Of a stretch of DNA of 64,000 nt, positions 49,742 through 59,541 are shown in pieces. Both the position numbers and the translations under genes were made by a program. The notes under the pieces are model-generated. The model was not told the DNA's origin. It made no database searches and was given only the letters and a program-made list of their open reading frames with translations. The stretch spans positions 1 to 64,000 of the forward strand of contig NZ_PJRT01000032.1 in NCBI RefSeq assembly GCF_002858935.1, in the 5' to 3' direction. The number at the start of each line of letters is the position of its first letter. Position 1 is the first letter of the stretch. Origin of the DNA: Pantoea endophytica. GTDB lineage: Bacteria; Pseudomonadota; Gammaproteobacteria; Enterobacterales; Enterobacteriaceae.

Positions 49742-51271
49742 GTGTGGCCTTTTAAGAAAAAAGAGATCGCCGCGCCTGAGCCGGTGAAGCCGCCTGAAAA
49801 GCCGGTGATGAAGATTAAGCCCGAAGAAGTTGCCAGCGTCACAGCAAAGCCTGCCAGAGAGTTTAAGCCGTACAAACCACCTAAAGGCGTCATCCCCGCA
49901 AACATCGAGACTGCTGTTCTTGCAATGGACTCCACCGACTACGTTGCGATGAATGATGCCTACGCGATGGGTATGGGCTACGGCAACCTCGACAGCTTCC
50001 CCGGTTATCCCTATCTCGCAGCAATGGCGCAGAAGCCAGAGTATCGCAAGATGGTCGGCACCATCGCCGAAGAGATGACACGCAAGTGGATCAAGCTCAA
50101 GACGGTGGGAGATGACGACAAATCAGAGCGCGTTAAACAACTGGTTGATGCGCTGGAGCGCTATCAGGTGCGCGAGAAGTTTCGCGAAGCAGCGGAGCAC
50201 GATGGTTACTTCGGCGGCGGACAGATTTATATCGATGTCCTGTCGCCTAAAAATGTATCGGCCTGGACTGATGATGCTGAGCTGCAAAGCAAGCTGTTCA
50301 TCAGCGACAAGAAGATAACCAAAGGCAGCCTGAAGGGTTTGCAGGTCATCGAGCCTGTCTGGACATACCCCGGCGTTTACAACGCTAGCAACCCGCTAAG
50401 CCCTGATTTCTACAAGCCGACAGAATGGTTTGTGATGGGTAAAACGGTTCACGCCAGCCGAATGATTGATTTCGTATCGCGTCAGGTTCCAGACCTGCTG
50501 AAGTCCTCGTATAACTTCCGTGGGCTGTCACTGGTGCAAATGGCAGAGCCTTACGTGAACAACTGGCTGCGCACGCGTGACAGCGTCAGCGACATGATTC
50601 ACTCCTTCAGCATTCCTGTGCTCGGTACCGACATGAGTCAGGTGCTGATGGGAAATGGCGCGGATGAGCTGCTTAGCCGCATGGAGCTGTTTAACCGCTG
50701 CCGTGATAACCGTGGTGTGTTTGCCAAGAACAATATCGGCGAGAGCGAAGAAACGGTTGAGTTCGTGAACGCTCCGCTGTCCGGACTTGATGTGCTGCAG
50801 GCGCAGTCTCAGGAGCACATGGCGGCAGTTTCAAGTATCCCGCTGGTCAAGTTGCTGGGCATCACACCAAATGGCCTGAATGCTTCGTCAGACGGCGAGA
50901 TTCGCGTTTTCTACGACTACATCCATTCACTACAGCAGGCAATGTTCAGTGCCCCGCTGAAGCGCGTGATGGACGTGATTCAGCTTTCAGAGTTTGGCGA
51001 AATCGACCCGGATATCTTCTTTGAATTCGAACCGCTGTTTGAGATGAGCGCGAAAGAGAAGGCTGACATCCGCAAGGTTGATGCTGACACTGACGCGGTT
51101 TATCAGGGCATTGGTGCGCTATCGAATAACGAGATACGCGAGAAGATTGCTGACGACCCCGAAAGCCCTTACCACTCACTGGACTTAAGCGATGACATCG
51201 AAATCGAAGAAGGTGACCTCGACGAAAACGAGGAAACCGAGTCCGAAGACGATCCGCCCGACAAGGCCTAA
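49742..51271 (+). CDS. portal protein (DUF1073)
   Basis: 509 residues, GTG start directly after the terL stop with GGGAGAAT upstream. DUF1073-type landmarks: MDSTDYVAMNDAYAMGMGYG, PGYPYLAAMAQKPEYRKMVG, FGGGQIYIDV, SFSIPVLGTDMSQVLMGNGA and SSIPLVKLLGITPNGLNASS. Twelve copies should form the portal vertex through which DNA is packaged. Databases often attach an Acb1 name to this family, but the HxT catalytic pairs of Acb1 are absent here. Confidence 0.88.
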   Translation: MWPFKKKEIAAPEPVKPPEKPVMKIKPEEVASVTAKPAREFKPYKPPKGVIPANIETAVLAMDSTDYVAMNDAYAMGMGYGNLDSFPGYPYLAAMAQKPEYRKMVGTIAEEMTRKWIKLKTVGDDDKSERVKQLVDALERYQVREKFREAAEHDGYFGGGQIYIDVLSPKNVSAWTDDAELQSKLFISDKKITKGSLKGLQVIEPVWTYPGVYNASNPLSPDFYKPTEWFVMGKTVHASRMIDFVSRQVPDLLKSSYNFRGLSLVQMAEPYVNNWLRTRDSVSDMIHSFSIPVLGTDMSQVLMGNGADELLSRMELFNRCRDNRGVFAKNNIGESEETVEFVNAPLSGLDVLQAQSQEHMAAVSSIPLVKLLGITPNGLNASSDGEIRVFYDYIHSLQQAMFSAPLKRVMDVIQLSEFGEIDPDIFFEFEPLFEMSAKEKADIRKVDADTDAVYQGIGALSNNEIREKIADDPESPYHSLDLSDDIEIEEGDLDENEETESEDDPPDKA

Positions 51272-52010
51272 CGCCGGTGTCGAAGCCTGGTATCGCAAGC
51301 AGCTGGATAAACTCATCACCGAAATGAACGACTCGGTGGTGTACTGGCTGAAAGCGAATTACCGGGCATCCGGCGCAATGGCAATGGACGCATCGCCAGC
51401 GGTTTTTATGCGTGACGCGATGAAGAAGCTGGCTAAGCGCTGGCAGAAGCGTTTCGATGATGTGGCCGCAAAGCTTGCTGACCGGTTCGCAGGTCAGGCG
51501 CAGAAGAACTCTGACGTGTCGCTGTATAACGCGCTGGAGACAGCCGGCATGACGGTTCAGTTCAAAATGACGCCAGCGATGAATAACGCATTGCAGGCGA
51601 CCATCACAGAAAACGTGAACCTGATTACCAGCATTCCCGAGCAATATCTCACGCAAGTGGAAACGCTGGTTATGCAGTCGGTAAGTCGTGGGCGAGACCT
51701 TTCGACACTGACTGATGAGCTGCAGCATCGATACGGCGTCACGCGCAGGCGGGCAGCGCTCATTGCACGCGACCAGAACAACAAAGCCACCGCAGTTATG
51801 CAGACGGCAAGGCAGCAGTCACTCGGCATCACTGAGGGCATCTGGCGCCACTCTCACGCAGGAAAAGAGCCACGACAATCACACGTGAAGGCTGATGGTA
51901 AGAAGTTCGACCTGTCGAAAGGGCTGTATCTGGATGGTAAGTGGACTCTTCCCGGCGAAGAGATTAATTGCCGCTGCACATGGTCGCCGGTTATTCCTGG
52001 CTTACATTAA
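51192..52010 (+). CDS. head morphogenesis protein (SPP1 gp7 / Mu F type)
   Basis: 272 residues, overlapping the portal gene by 80 bp. The C-terminal domain LTDELQHRYGVTRRRAALIA, RDQNNKATAVMQTARQQSLG and WRHSHAGKEPRQSHVKADGK is the conserved SPP1_gp7/Mu F-like domain, ending in NCRCTWSPVIP. These proteins enter the prohead and may be ejected with DNA. A promoter for the next RNA lies just after its stop. Confidence 0.88.
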   Translation: MTSKSKKVTSTKTRKPSPKTIRPTRPNAGVEAWYRKQLDKLITEMNDSVVYWLKANYRASGAMAMDASPAVFMRDAMKKLAKRWQKRFDDVAAKLADRFAGQAQKNSDVSLYNALETAGMTVQFKMTPAMNNALQATITENVNLITSIPEQYLTQVETLVMQSVSRGRDLSTLTDELQHRYGVTRRRAALIARDQNNKATAVMQTARQQSLGITEGIWRHSHAGKEPRQSHVKADGKKFDLSKGLYLDGKWTLPGEEINCRCTWSPVIPGLH

Positions 52011-52017
52011 AACCAAT

Positions 52018-52026
52018 TGTTATAAT
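52018..52026 (+). promoter_or_regulatory. extended -10 promoter for the tRNA-like RNA
   Basis: TGTTATAAT, a perfect extended -10 (TGnTATAAT), with only a weak -35 region. Transcription would start near 52033, immediately before the closing stem of the RNA. Confidence 0.7.
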
Positions 52027-52032
52027 CGGATG

Positions 52033-52179
52033 AGTGAGAGTATCCGTGATGCCTTCAGGCGTGAAGGCTATGGATTAAGTGGCCAGCGATGCAACTGGTT
52101 GCGGGTGGGTTCGATTCCTGCCTCGGGTACTCTCACCCCTTCAATGAATTTCATCAAGGTCGCTTAGGCGGCCTTTTTT
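52033..52179 (+). ncRNA. tRNA-like structured RNA of unknown class
   Basis: By-eye pairing: a 13-bp closing stem (GTGAGAGTATCCG with CGGGTACTCTCAC, one G-T), hairpin GCCTTCA-GGCG-TGAAGGC, a third stem around GCCAG/CTGGT, and a T-arm-like hairpin GGGTGGG-TTCGATT-CCTGCCT with a canonical TTCGATT loop. Four helices round a junction recall a tRNA, but acceptor plus T stems are far too long (about 18-20 bp against 12) and no normal anticodon arm fits. It has its own promoter and terminator between head genes. A 45-codon frame also covers it but lacks a ribosome binding site. Confidence 0.65.
52156..52179 (+). terminator. terminator of the tRNA-like RNA
   Basis: AAGGTCGC-TTAG-GCGGCCTT followed by six T. 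Same hairpin as the left-operon terminator at 35104-35127. In a Q-modified late transcript it would be read through to the DUF2213 gene. Confidence 0.88.
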
Positions 52180-52203
52180 ATTGCCTGCAATCCGAGAAAA
52201 TAC

Positions 52204-53523
52204 ATGACTATCGAACGGTTAGCGTTTGACCGCGCATCCGTGCGCAAACTCGATCATGTCGGCAGGCTTCAGGTTTCAGTCAGCAACATCAGCAAAGCGA
52301 ATGTCTGCCCCTATTACGGGCGAGAGATTCCCGGTCATGAAGAGTTGGGCCTTGACCCTGACAAAATCTACCGGCTGTACCGCGACCCTGAAGAACTTAA
52401 GAAAGCCGCGCCGACATTCAACAACATTCCGATCCTCTGCATTCATACCCCTGACTTCCCCGGCGACCCGCCGCGCGAATATCGGGTTGGCTCTACCCAC
52501 TCAAGCGCTTCCTTCGATGGCACGTATTTAGCTAATGGCCTGTCCATCTGGGACAACTCGGCTATCGCAGGCATTGAGACTGAAGAGCAAAAAGAACTGT
52601 CGTCCTCGTACCAGTACAGGGCTGACATGACTCCCGGCGAAGCACCAGATGGCGAAGCATTTGACGGCGTCATGCGTGACATCGTCGGGAACCACGTTGC
52701 ACTGGTCGAAACCGGCCGCGCAGGAGCTGACGTAGTAGTCGGCGATTCTCTCCCACAGGAGTTCAAACAAATGAAGTTAGACCGCAAAGGCGTTGCCATC
52801 CGTGCAGCGCTGGGAGCGTACCTTAAGCCGCGACTGGCTCAGGACGCCGCCCCGAAAGACCTGACGGCCATCCTGAATGCCCACAAAACACCGAAGGCAA
52901 TTGCACAGGCCATCTCCAGCAAATACAAACCGACACTGGCCGCCGACATGGAGCTTGAGCCGGAAGAGTTGGTTGAAATCATCGAGGCTTCTGCTGAAGG
53001 CGTTGAGCCGGAAGAAGAAGTGAAGGTTGCAGGTGATGACGATAACGAATCGATTATTTCTCTGCTGCGCGAAGCTGGCGTATCGGAAGAGTTGATCGCC
53101 AAAATCTCCGCCGCTCTGTCACCTGCAGTTGCTCAGGATGCCGACAAAGACGACGACAAAGACGAAAAGGACGAGAAAGTGGATAAGCCCGCTATGGATG
53201 CTGCCATTCGCCACGCTACTGACAACGCCACTAAGAAAGCTGCTGAAAACTTCCGCTTAGTGCGCCAAGCCGAGCAGGACGTTAAGCCGCTTGTAGGTGA
53301 TCTGGTTGCGATGGACTCAGCTGACGATGTTTACCGCACCGCACTGGAACAGCATGGCGTAGACGTATCCGGCGTTCACCCTTCAGCGTTCCGCGCGATG
53401 GTAGCTCAGGCTATCAGCCACAAAGAAAATTCACGCCCTGTAACTATTGCGCAGGACGCCGCTTCCATCAGCGACTTCGAGAAAGAGTTCCCGACCGCTG
53501 GCAAACTGAAACGAGGTTACTGA
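52204..53523 (+). CDS. DUF2213 head protein (protease-scaffold type)
   Basis: 439 residues. The N-terminal domain ([34 protein letters not shown], [33 protein letters not shown]) is DUF2213, related to prohead proteases. The C-terminal part is acidic and helical with an [16 protein letters not shown] region and a D/K-rich stretch near residue 315, as in scaffolds. It probably shapes and matures the prohead. Confidence 0.85.
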   Translation: MTIERLAFDRASVRKLDHVGRLQVSVSNISKANVCPYYGREIPGHEELGLDPDKIYRLYRDPEELKKAAPTFNNIPILCIHTPDFPGDPPREYRVGSTHSSASFDGTYLANGLSIWDNSAIAGIETEEQKELSSSYQYRADMTPGEAPDGEAFDGVMRDIVGNHVALVETGRAGADVVVGDSLPQEFKQMKLDRKGVAIRAALGAYLKPRLAQDAAPKDLTAILNAHKTPKAIAQAISSKYKPTLAADMELEPEELVEIIEASAEGVEPEEEVKVAGDDDNESIISLLREAGVSEELIAKISAALSPAVAQDADKDDDKDEKDEKVDKPAMDAAIRHATDNATKKAAENFRLVRQAEQDVKPLVGDLVAMDSADDVYRTALEQHGVDVSGVHPSAFRAMVAQAISHKENSRPVTIAQDAASISDFEKEFPTAGKLKRGY

Positions 53524-53524
53524 G

Positions 53525-54007
53525 ATGGCAGGTTTTCAGAGTGTAATTAACCAATACCCGGCTCCGGGTGTTGAAGGTGGCTTCGCAAGCACCAACGAAC
53601 ATGCCACCTATCTGGCTGGTGAAGCAGCGCTGGTTGCAGGCACCGACGGCCTGACTATTGGCCGCTTTGCATGGGACGTTAACGGCGTGGCATCTAATGC
53701 CGGCACCGGCGTTCCTTCTGGCTTCGTGCATCGCGATGGTCAGGCCGTAATCACCACATGGCTGGGCGCATCATCAAACGTTATCCAGTCCGGTCGCGAA
53801 GTGACCCTGATGGTTGCTGGTGACTTCTGGGCGCGTACTTCTACTGCTGCTACGCGCGGACAGAAAATCTTTGCGTCGCTGACCACTGGTCAGGTTCAGA
53901 CGGGTGCGGCTGGCGCCACGATCGCCGGTTATGTCGAAACCCCATTTAAAGCCGGTAGCGTCGCAGCAGCAAACGAACTGGTTAAAATCAGCACCTGGAG
54001 CAACTAA
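53525..54007 (+). CDS. capsid cement/decoration protein (Gp24 type)
   Basis: 160 residues: [60 protein letters not shown]. Beta-rich and matching structural cement proteins encoded before DUF2184 capsids. It would sit at capsid three-fold sites. One base separates it from the DUF2213 gene. Confidence 0.8.
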   Translation: MAGFQSVINQYPAPGVEGGFASTNEHATYLAGEAALVAGTDGLTIGRFAWDVNGVASNAGTGVPSGFVHRDGQAVITTWLGASSNVIQSGREVTLMVAGDFWARTSTAATRGQKIFASLTTGQVQTGAAGATIAGYVETPFKAGSVAAANELVKISTWSN

Positions 54008-55041
54008 TGAATAAGTTTCAACAGCACTACGCCGCAGCGAGCGGCAAGTACGGCATCGTGCTGCCGGGCGCGAAAGACTACCTGAAGCCGGAGTTTGCAG
54101 AAAACTTCTCTCTGGCGATGGATGCCCAGCCAACAATGGTTACCACTGGTAGCTCAGGTATTCCGGCATTCTTCACCAACTACGTTGATCCGGAACTCAT
54201 CCGCGTACTTGTCACCCCGATGAAGGCTGCAGAAATCATCGGTGAAGTGAAAAAAGGCGACTGGACCACTCTTACCGCGCAGTTCCCGATCGTGGAATCA
54301 GCGGGTGAAACCAGCTCTTACGGTGACTACAACCACAACGGCATGACCGCAGCGAACGTTAACTGGGTGCCGCGTCAGTCCTACCATTACCAGACTCATA
54401 CCCGCTGGGGTGAGCGCGAACTGGAAATGTACGGTGCTGCGCGTATCGGTTACGCCGCTGAACTGAACGTGGCTTCTGCTCTGGTGCTGAATAAGTTCCA
54501 GAACAAATCCTACTTCTACGGCATCGCTGGCCTGCAGAACTACGGCCTGCTGAACGACCCATCGCTGCCAGCGTCAATCACGCCAAACGCAACCGGCACC
54601 GGTAGCGGTGTTACATGGTCTACCAAAGATGGTCAGGCTGTGTATGACGATATCCTGAAGCTGTTCGGTCAACTGGTATCGCAGACCAAAGGCCTGCTGG
54701 ACATGAGCACGCCGATGACGCTTGCTATGTCACCGGCTATGTCTGTGAACCTGGCTAAGACGAACATGTATAACGTGAACGTCTCCGACCTGCTGAAGAA
54801 GAACTTCCCGAACCTGAAGATTGAGACGGCTATCGAGTACTCAACTACAGCCGGTGAAATTGTTCAGCTGATCGCCGATCGCTTAGGTGAGCAGGACACC
54901 GCTTACGCCGCCTTCACCGAGAAGATGCGTGCGCATGCAGTGGTAACTGAAGAGTCATCATGGAAGCAGAAAAAATCTGGCGGCACCTGGGGTGCAATCA
55001 TCCGTCAACCGCTGGCAATCGCCACCATGCTGGGAGTGTAA
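54007..55041 (+). CDS. major capsid protein (DUF2184)
   Basis: 344 residues: [60 protein letters not shown] and [20 protein letters not shown] are typical of the DUF2184 HK97-fold capsid family. Start codon overlaps the cement gene stop. Likely the most abundant virion protein. Confidence 0.9.
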   Translation: MNKFQQHYAAASGKYGIVLPGAKDYLKPEFAENFSLAMDAQPTMVTTGSSGIPAFFTNYVDPELIRVLVTPMKAAEIIGEVKKGDWTTLTAQFPIVESAGETSSYGDYNHNGMTAANVNWVPRQSYHYQTHTRWGERELEMYGAARIGYAAELNVASALVLNKFQNKSYFYGIAGLQNYGLLNDPSLPASITPNATGTGSGVTWSTKDGQAVYDDILKLFGQLVSQTKGLLDMSTPMTLAMSPAMSVNLAKTNMYNVNVSDLLKKNFPNLKIETAIEYSTTAGEIVQLIADRLGEQDTAYAAFTEKMRAHAVVTEESSWKQKKSGGTWGAIIRQPLAIATMLGV

Positions 55042-55044
55042 GAA

Positions 55045-55374
55045 ATGGCTGAAGTCGTAACTGTAGGATGCAAACTGCCGAATGGTCTGGTGCTGGATGT
55101 TGAAGGCTCTCAGCCGATCGTACTGAATGGCGCAAATTCAGCCACCGTAATTGGTGGCTACGGCCTGACAGAGAACGTCGATAAGGCAGTTTTCGATAAG
55201 TGGCTGGAGCAGCATAAAGACCAGCCCTATGTGAAAAACGAGCTGGTATTTGCTCAGGCGAAAACCAACAGCGCCGAATCTAAGGCCAAAGAGAATGCTG
55301 ACGTGAAGTCAGGCCTCGAAGGTCTGCCGCAGGATAACCCGGCGCCCGGCGTAACCAAATCAGACGGTAAGTAA
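55045..55374 (+). CDS. head-associated protein of unknown function
   Basis: 109 residues: beta-rich start ([20 protein letters not shown]), then [20 protein letters not shown] and a charged tail. The KLPNGL...DKxxFDxWLxxN pattern recurs in small proteins between capsid and connector genes. Role unclear. Confidence 0.65.
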   Translation: MAEVVTVGCKLPNGLVLDVEGSQPIVLNGANSATVIGGYGLTENVDKAVFDKWLEQHKDQPYVKNELVFAQAKTNSAESKAKENADVKSGLEGLPQDNPAPGVTKSDGK

Positions 55375-55376
55375 TT

Positions 55377-55820
55377 ATGGCGATCGTTGTGTTTGATGTC
55401 GCGGCATTCCGCGAAAGTTACCCGGAATTCGAAACCGTAAGTGACACGCTGCTGAATGCTAACTTCGTTAAAGCAACGGTCTACCTGAATAACACCGACA
55501 CAAGCCCGGTCACTGATGTGAATCAGCGAGCGGTGTTCCTGAATATGCTGGTAGCTCACATCACCTCCCTCACTAGTGGGGTAGGCGGGCAGGCGGCGTC
55601 AGGGTTGGTTGGGCGGGTAACGAGCGCATCTGAAGGTTCTGTGTCGGTGTCAGTGGATGCTGGCCCCTCCAGCTCCGCTTCATGGTGGTATCTCCAGACA
55701 CCTTACGGCGCACAGTACTGGCAGGCCACGCTGCCATACAGGACGATTCGTTACCTGCCCGGTGGCTCACCATCGATGTATCCGTATCACTACAATCGCC
55801 GCGGCACCTTTCGGAGGTAA
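55377..55820 (+). CDS. head-tail connector protein (DUF4054)
   Basis: 147 residues: [60 protein letters not shown], then [20 protein letters not shown]. These are DUF4054 hallmarks. It likely forms the ring under the portal. Stop overlaps the next start region. Confidence 0.88.
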   Translation: MAIVVFDVAAFRESYPEFETVSDTLLNANFVKATVYLNNTDTSPVTDVNQRAVFLNMLVAHITSLTSGVGGQAASGLVGRVTSASEGSVSVSVDAGPSSSASWWYLQTPYGAQYWQATLPYRTIRYLPGGSPSMYPYHYNRRGTFRR

Positions 55821-55822
55821 TG

Positions 55823-56275
55823 ATGACTAGCTTTTCAGGTGGTGAAGGCATCGAGAAAGCGCTGTCGGAGATTGCGGAGAAATTGGGTAACGGATCTACG
55901 TTGCGGGTTGGGTTTCTTGAGGGAGCAACTTACCCTGACGGCGAATCGGTGCCTATGGTTGCTGCAGCAAATGAGTTTGGCGATCCGGGCATGAACCGTC
56001 CGGCCCGCCCATTCTTTCGACGCATGATTGCGGTCAAATCACCCGAGTGGGGAAATGACATTTCGAGAATTGCGATCGCCACCAGTTACGACCCGCGTGC
56101 ATTTCTTCCATTAATGGGCGAGCACATCAAGTCGCAGCTGCAGGAGTCAATTCGTGAATTCACAGACCCACCATTATCTCCCTACACCATTAAGCGGAAA
56201 GGGTTTGCTAAGCCGCTGATTGAAACCTCTCACATGCTGAGCTCGGTCGATTATGACGTTAAGGACGGCGTATGA
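55823..56275 (+). CDS. neck/tail completion protein (HK97 gp10-like)
   Basis: 150 residues, second ATG chosen for spacing to GGAGG. LRVGFLEGATYPDGESVPMV, AAANEFGDPGMNRPARPFFR and PPLSPYTIKRKGFAKPLIET follow the pattern of HK97 gp10/tail-completion proteins. Probably joins head to tail. Overlaps the following gene by 4 bp. Confidence 0.75.
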   Translation: MTSFSGGEGIEKALSEIAEKLGNGSTLRVGFLEGATYPDGESVPMVAAANEFGDPGMNRPARPFFRRMIAVKSPEWGNDISRIAIATSYDPRAFLPLMGEHIKSQLQESIREFTDPPLSPYTIKRKGFAKPLIETSHMLSSVDYDVKDGV

Positions 56276-56643
56276 ACCTACATGGCATTGTGCGCCGCGC
56301 TATCACCACAGTTAATGCGGATGTGCCGGGCGTGATGATGGTTAGCCTTGGCACATACACAACTGACGCCGCCGGCCATCGCGTTCCTGCTTACAGTGAA
56401 CAGGACGTGACCGTGCAGCTTCAGCCATTGACCTACACCGACCTGATGAAGCTCGACGGGTTAAACCTGCAGGGCATCAAAAAGAAAGCGTATGTGAACG
56501 GTAACTTTGAAGGCGTCAACCGACCGAAACAAAAGGGCGGAGACAAGCTCATCGTTAACGGCGAGACGTGGCTGATTACTCAACCTCTGGAAGAGTGGCC
56601 TGACTGGTGCGCCTTCGCTGTAACGCTGCAGGTGAGCACATGA
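56272..56643 (+). CDS. neck/stopper-like phage protein
   Basis: 123 residues: IVRRAITTVNADVPGVMMVS, VQLQPLTYTDLMKLDGLNLQ, then KLIVNGETWLITQPLEEWPD. A beta-barrel-like protein conserved at this position in DUF3383-sheath phages. Overlaps both neighbours by 4 bp. Confidence 0.65.
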   Translation: MNLHGIVRRAITTVNADVPGVMMVSLGTYTTDAAGHRVPAYSEQDVTVQLQPLTYTDLMKLDGLNLQGIKKKAYVNGNFEGVNRPKQKGGDKLIVNGETWLITQPLEEWPDWCAFAVTLQVST

Positions 56644-57179
56644 GTGCAACGATAAGCATAAAACAGGATGACCTTACGACCGCCTTGCGCGGTTTTTTAT
56701 TGTCTCTCGTCGACGTAGAGGTGTTTCTGGCGCAGGAAAACCTTGTGCCGATGCCGAATGAAGACTTCGTCACCATGACGCCGATGTTCATTACCGGCCT
56801 GTCAACCAACCGCGTTGCTTATAACGATCCTGGTGTGGGTGCTGGAAGTGAGATGACGCAGCGAAGCAATCAGTGGCGATGCCAGCTCGATTTCTACGGC
56901 AACACGGCCGCAGAAATGGCTGCGATCGTCGGCACGATGATTCGTTCTGAATACGCCGCGAACTGGTTCAAACAAAACAATATGCCGGTGACGCCGCTCT
57001 ATGCCGGTGAACCGCATCAGACAACGATGATTAACGCTGAGCAGCAGTATGAAAGCCGCTGGACGCTTGATTTCATCGCGCAATTTAACGCCGTGATAGC
57101 CACAACTCTGGATTTCATGGACAGCATACAAGTCGGCGTAGTCGCCGCAGATTTGAAATTCCCACCGGAGAATTCATAA
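56640..57179 (+). CDS. neck terminator protein (LIC_12616-like)
   Basis: 179 residues: LTTALRGFLLSLVDVEVFLA, NRVAYNDPGVGAGSEMTQRS, QWRCQLDFYGNTAAEMAAIV, FKQNNMPVTPLYAGEPHQTT. This fits the LIC_12616/gp12-like neck family that caps the tail tube. One base before the sheath gene. Confidence 0.75.
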   Translation: MSATISIKQDDLTTALRGFLLSLVDVEVFLAQENLVPMPNEDFVTMTPMFITGLSTNRVAYNDPGVGAGSEMTQRSNQWRCQLDFYGNTAAEMAAIVGTMIRSEYAANWFKQNNMPVTPLYAGEPHQTTMINAEQQYESRWTLDFIAQFNAVIATTLDFMDSIQVGVVAADLKFPPENS

Positions 57180-58658
57180 ATGGCAATTCCGTTAACAAAA
57201 GATGTCCAGATTAACCCTGGCGTGCTCGCTGCTGGCGGTAACGCGGTTGATCTGAATGGTCTTATCCTCACCCAAAGCACGTATGCGCCGGTGGGTAATG
57301 TCGTTTCATTCTCCACTAAAGAGGATGTGGCAAAATATTTTGGTAGCTCATCGGATGAATATTCGATGGCGGCCATCTACTTCACCGGGTATGACAATTC
57401 AACCAAGAAGCCGGGCAACCTGCTCTTCGGTCAATACAATACCGCCCCGGTTTCTGCCTGGCTGCGTTCTGCTTCGATGGCATCGGTTACGCTCGATGAG
57501 CTGAAACTGATGAGTGGCGTCATGACCATCACTGTCGATGGAACACTGAAAACGTCGACCAATATTGACCTGAGTGGCGCAACAAGCTTTGCGGCGGCTG
57601 CAGACCTGATTGAGTCGGCGATCGGAAACTCCGTGGTGGTGGCTTATGACACTACACAGAAAGCCTTCACGATCGCATCCGACACTACCGGCTCGGGAAG
57701 CTCAATCTCATATGCCGGAGGCGAAATCGCGACAAAACTTAAGCTAACCGCTGCTGCAGGTGCTGTTATCTCACAAGGCGCTGATGCTCAGAACCCAACC
57801 GACTTTTTCATCGCTCTGCTGGATAAGAGTCAGGATTGGGCCATCTTCACCACGTCATTCGATGCAACCGAAGCTCAGCACCTGGCATTCTCTTCATGGG
57901 TAAGTGCGCAGAATTTCCGATTCGGTTATGTGGCCCACACGACCGCTGGTGACGCTCTTGTTGCAGGCAGCACAGAAACGCTGTCCTACAAAATCATCAC
58001 TGTTAATGACTACGGAAGCGTGGTACCAGCATTTGCTACCAACGTGCAGGCTGCATCCCTGCTTGGATATGCCGCCGCCCTCGACTTTGATCGTCAGGAA
58101 GGCCGCGTTCCTGCCAAGTTCCGCTCTGTAACCGGGCTGCCTGCAAGCGTAACCTCTTCGAGTGACTACGACGCGCTGATCGCCAACGGTTACAACTTCT
58201 ACGGCAGCTACGCAGCTAATAACTACTCAACCAATTATTGGGCTGATGGCACGATCACTGGAGACTTCAAGTGGTTTGATAGCTTCTGCTTCCAGATTTG
58301 GCTAAACGCCAACCTGATGCAGGATGCAATCATCACTCTTCAGTCGAACCGCTCTATCCCGTACAACGCGCGCGGCAAGGCAATTATCGAAGCCGGATTT
58401 GCTGACACCATCAATCAGGGTGTTCTGTTTGGCGGCATCCGCACAGGCGTATCACTGTCGAGCGCTCAGCAGTCAGAAATCATGAACGCAGTGGGAACAG
58501 ACATCAGTGCCTCCCTGCTGGCGAAAGGCTGGTATCTCTATATCGCCGACCCAACAGCAGCGCAGCGAGCAGATCGCACCAGCCCTCGCATGACGCTTTG
58601 GTACTGTGACGGCGGCGCGGTACAGAAAATCACTCTCGCCTCAATTGAAGTTCAGTAA
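57180..58658 (+). CDS. contractile tail sheath protein (DUF3383)
   Basis: 492 residues: [20 protein letters not shown], the central [20 protein letters not shown], and near the C-terminus [20 protein letters not shown] and [20 protein letters not shown]. The DUF3383 family makes the sheath of a group of myoviruses. Its presence shows the phage has a contractile tail although its control genes are lambda-like. Confidence 0.88.
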   Translation: MAIPLTKDVQINPGVLAAGGNAVDLNGLILTQSTYAPVGNVVSFSTKEDVAKYFGSSSDEYSMAAIYFTGYDNSTKKPGNLLFGQYNTAPVSAWLRSASMASVTLDELKLMSGVMTITVDGTLKTSTNIDLSGATSFAAAADLIESAIGNSVVVAYDTTQKAFTIASDTTGSGSSISYAGGEIATKLKLTAAAGAVISQGADAQNPTDFFIALLDKSQDWAIFTTSFDATEAQHLAFSSWVSAQNFRFGYVAHTTAGDALVAGSTETLSYKIITVNDYGSVVPAFATNVQAASLLGYAAALDFDRQEGRVPAKFRSVTGLPASVTSSSDYDALIANGYNFYGSYAANNYSTNYWADGTITGDFKWFDSFCFQIWLNANLMQDAIITLQSNRSIPYNARGKAIIEAGFADTINQGVLFGGIRTGVSLSSAQQSEIMNAVGTDISASLLAKGWYLYIADPTAAQRADRTSPRMTLWYCDGGAVQKITLASIEVQ

Positions 58659-58670
58659 GGAGCCGAATAA

Positions 58671-59117
58671 ATGGCCGGAAATAACACGATCACCAGTGCT
58701 GACGCTATTTTTTCGCTCACTGTGACAAACCTGTACCCATCTGCGCAGGTGCTTGAGGGTTACGCCGCTGACGCGATGTTTGCGATGGGCGACACCGAAA
58801 TGGCGGTCGCTGTCCGTGGCGCCGACGGCAAGCTATCAGGTGGCTTCGTCTTCGGTGAATACCTGCAGACGATCACCATCATGCCTGATAGCCCAAGCTG
58901 GCCCATCTTCGAAACGTGGGTGCTCACCTCAGTAACGGCAAAAGCAATCTTCCGATGCAACGCGACGATCATCATCCCTGCAACCGGCAAAAAGTACACG
59001 CTGACCAACGGCATCCTGCAGCGCACCAAGGCGATGCCTGATGCACAACGCGTACTGGCGGCGGGTACTTTCCAGATTAACTGGGAAAACGTCACCCCTG
59101 AAGCTTACAACCCATAA
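58671..59117 (+). CDS. tail tube protein (DUF3277)
   Basis: 148 residues: ITSADAIFSLTVTNLYPSAQ, LEGYAADAMFAMGDTEMAVA, VRGADGKLSGGFVFGEYLQT. This is the DUF3277 family, encoded directly after DUF3383 sheaths and taken to be the inner tube. AAGGAG precedes the start. Confidence 0.88.
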   Translation: MAGNNTITSADAIFSLTVTNLYPSAQVLEGYAADAMFAMGDTEMAVAVRGADGKLSGGFVFGEYLQTITIMPDSPSWPIFETWVLTSVTAKAIFRCNATIIIPATGKKYTLTNGILQRTKAMPDAQRVLAAGTFQINWENVTPEAYNP

Positions 59118-59125
59118 GGCAACAC

Positions 59126-59530
59126 ATGGCACGTAAAGAGATTTTCTACACCGTAGACACCAAAGGGCGCGACCTCGGCAAGGTGTTCTTCATCCGCGAG
59201 ATGTCAGCAACACAGGCTGAATGGTGGGCAATTCGCGCCGGGATGGCGATGGCACGTAGCGGCGTTGAGTTACCTGATAACTTCGCTGACATGGGAATTG
59301 CCGCGATGGCAAGTACCGGCCTGAAAATGGTTTCACAAATCCCTGCCGCAGAAGCCAAACCGCTGCTGGATGAGCTCATGGAGTGTGTGCAATGCGTTCC
59401 AGATGCCAGCAATCAGAGCATCAAGCGCAAGCTCATCGATGATGACATTGAGGAGATCGCCACGCGCCTCAAACTTCGCATGGAAGTGTTCAAGCTTCAC
59501 GTAGATTTTTTCACCGCCGCCGCCAGTTAG
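59126..59530 (+). CDS. tail assembly chaperone, unshifted form (G-like)
   Basis: 134 residues, helical: YTVDTKGRDLGKVFFIREMS, ATQAEWWAIRAGMAMARSGV, IEEIATRLKLRMEVFKLHVD. Lies between tube and tape measure genes, the position of G/GT chaperones. Five codons before its stop it carries the slippery TTTTTTC, so a part of the ribosomes should shift into the next frame. Confidence 0.82.
   Translation: MARKEIFYTVDTKGRDLGKVFFIREMSATQAEWWAIRAGMAMARSGVELPDNFADMGIAAMASTGLKMVSQIPAAEAKPLLDELMECVQCVPDASNQSIKRKLIDDDIEEIATRLKLRMEVFKLHVDFFTAAAS
59506..59512 (+). other. -1 programmed frameshift site TTTTTTC
   Basis: In the reading frame GAT TTT TTC the heptamer T TTT TTC fits X XXY YYZ exactly. After a -1 slip the frame continues without a stop through CAC CGC CGC CGC CAG into the ATG at 59542 and on to 59736. 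Confidence 0.82.
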
Positions 59531-59541
59531 ACATCCCACCA

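Noticed and set aside
49742..51271. Anti-CBASS nuclease Acb1 activity of the DUF1073 protein
   Set aside because: The two HxT catalytic pairs of Acb1 are not found; length, position after terminase and motifs fit a portal.
50946..51728. 260-codon minus-strand frame across portal and head morphogenesis genes
   Set aside because: Runs opposite two well-supported genes; histidine/arginine-rich nonsense translation.
52033..52135. A regular tRNA gene at the head locus
   Set aside because: T-loop and acceptor-like ends are present, but the T stem does not adjoin a 7-bp acceptor and no 5+7+5 anticodon arm can be formed.
52030..52167. 45-codon frame over the tRNA-like RNA
   Set aside because: No ribosome binding site, begins only a few bases after the -10 box, and its C-terminal part reads like a translated T-arm; structured RNA explains the sequence better.
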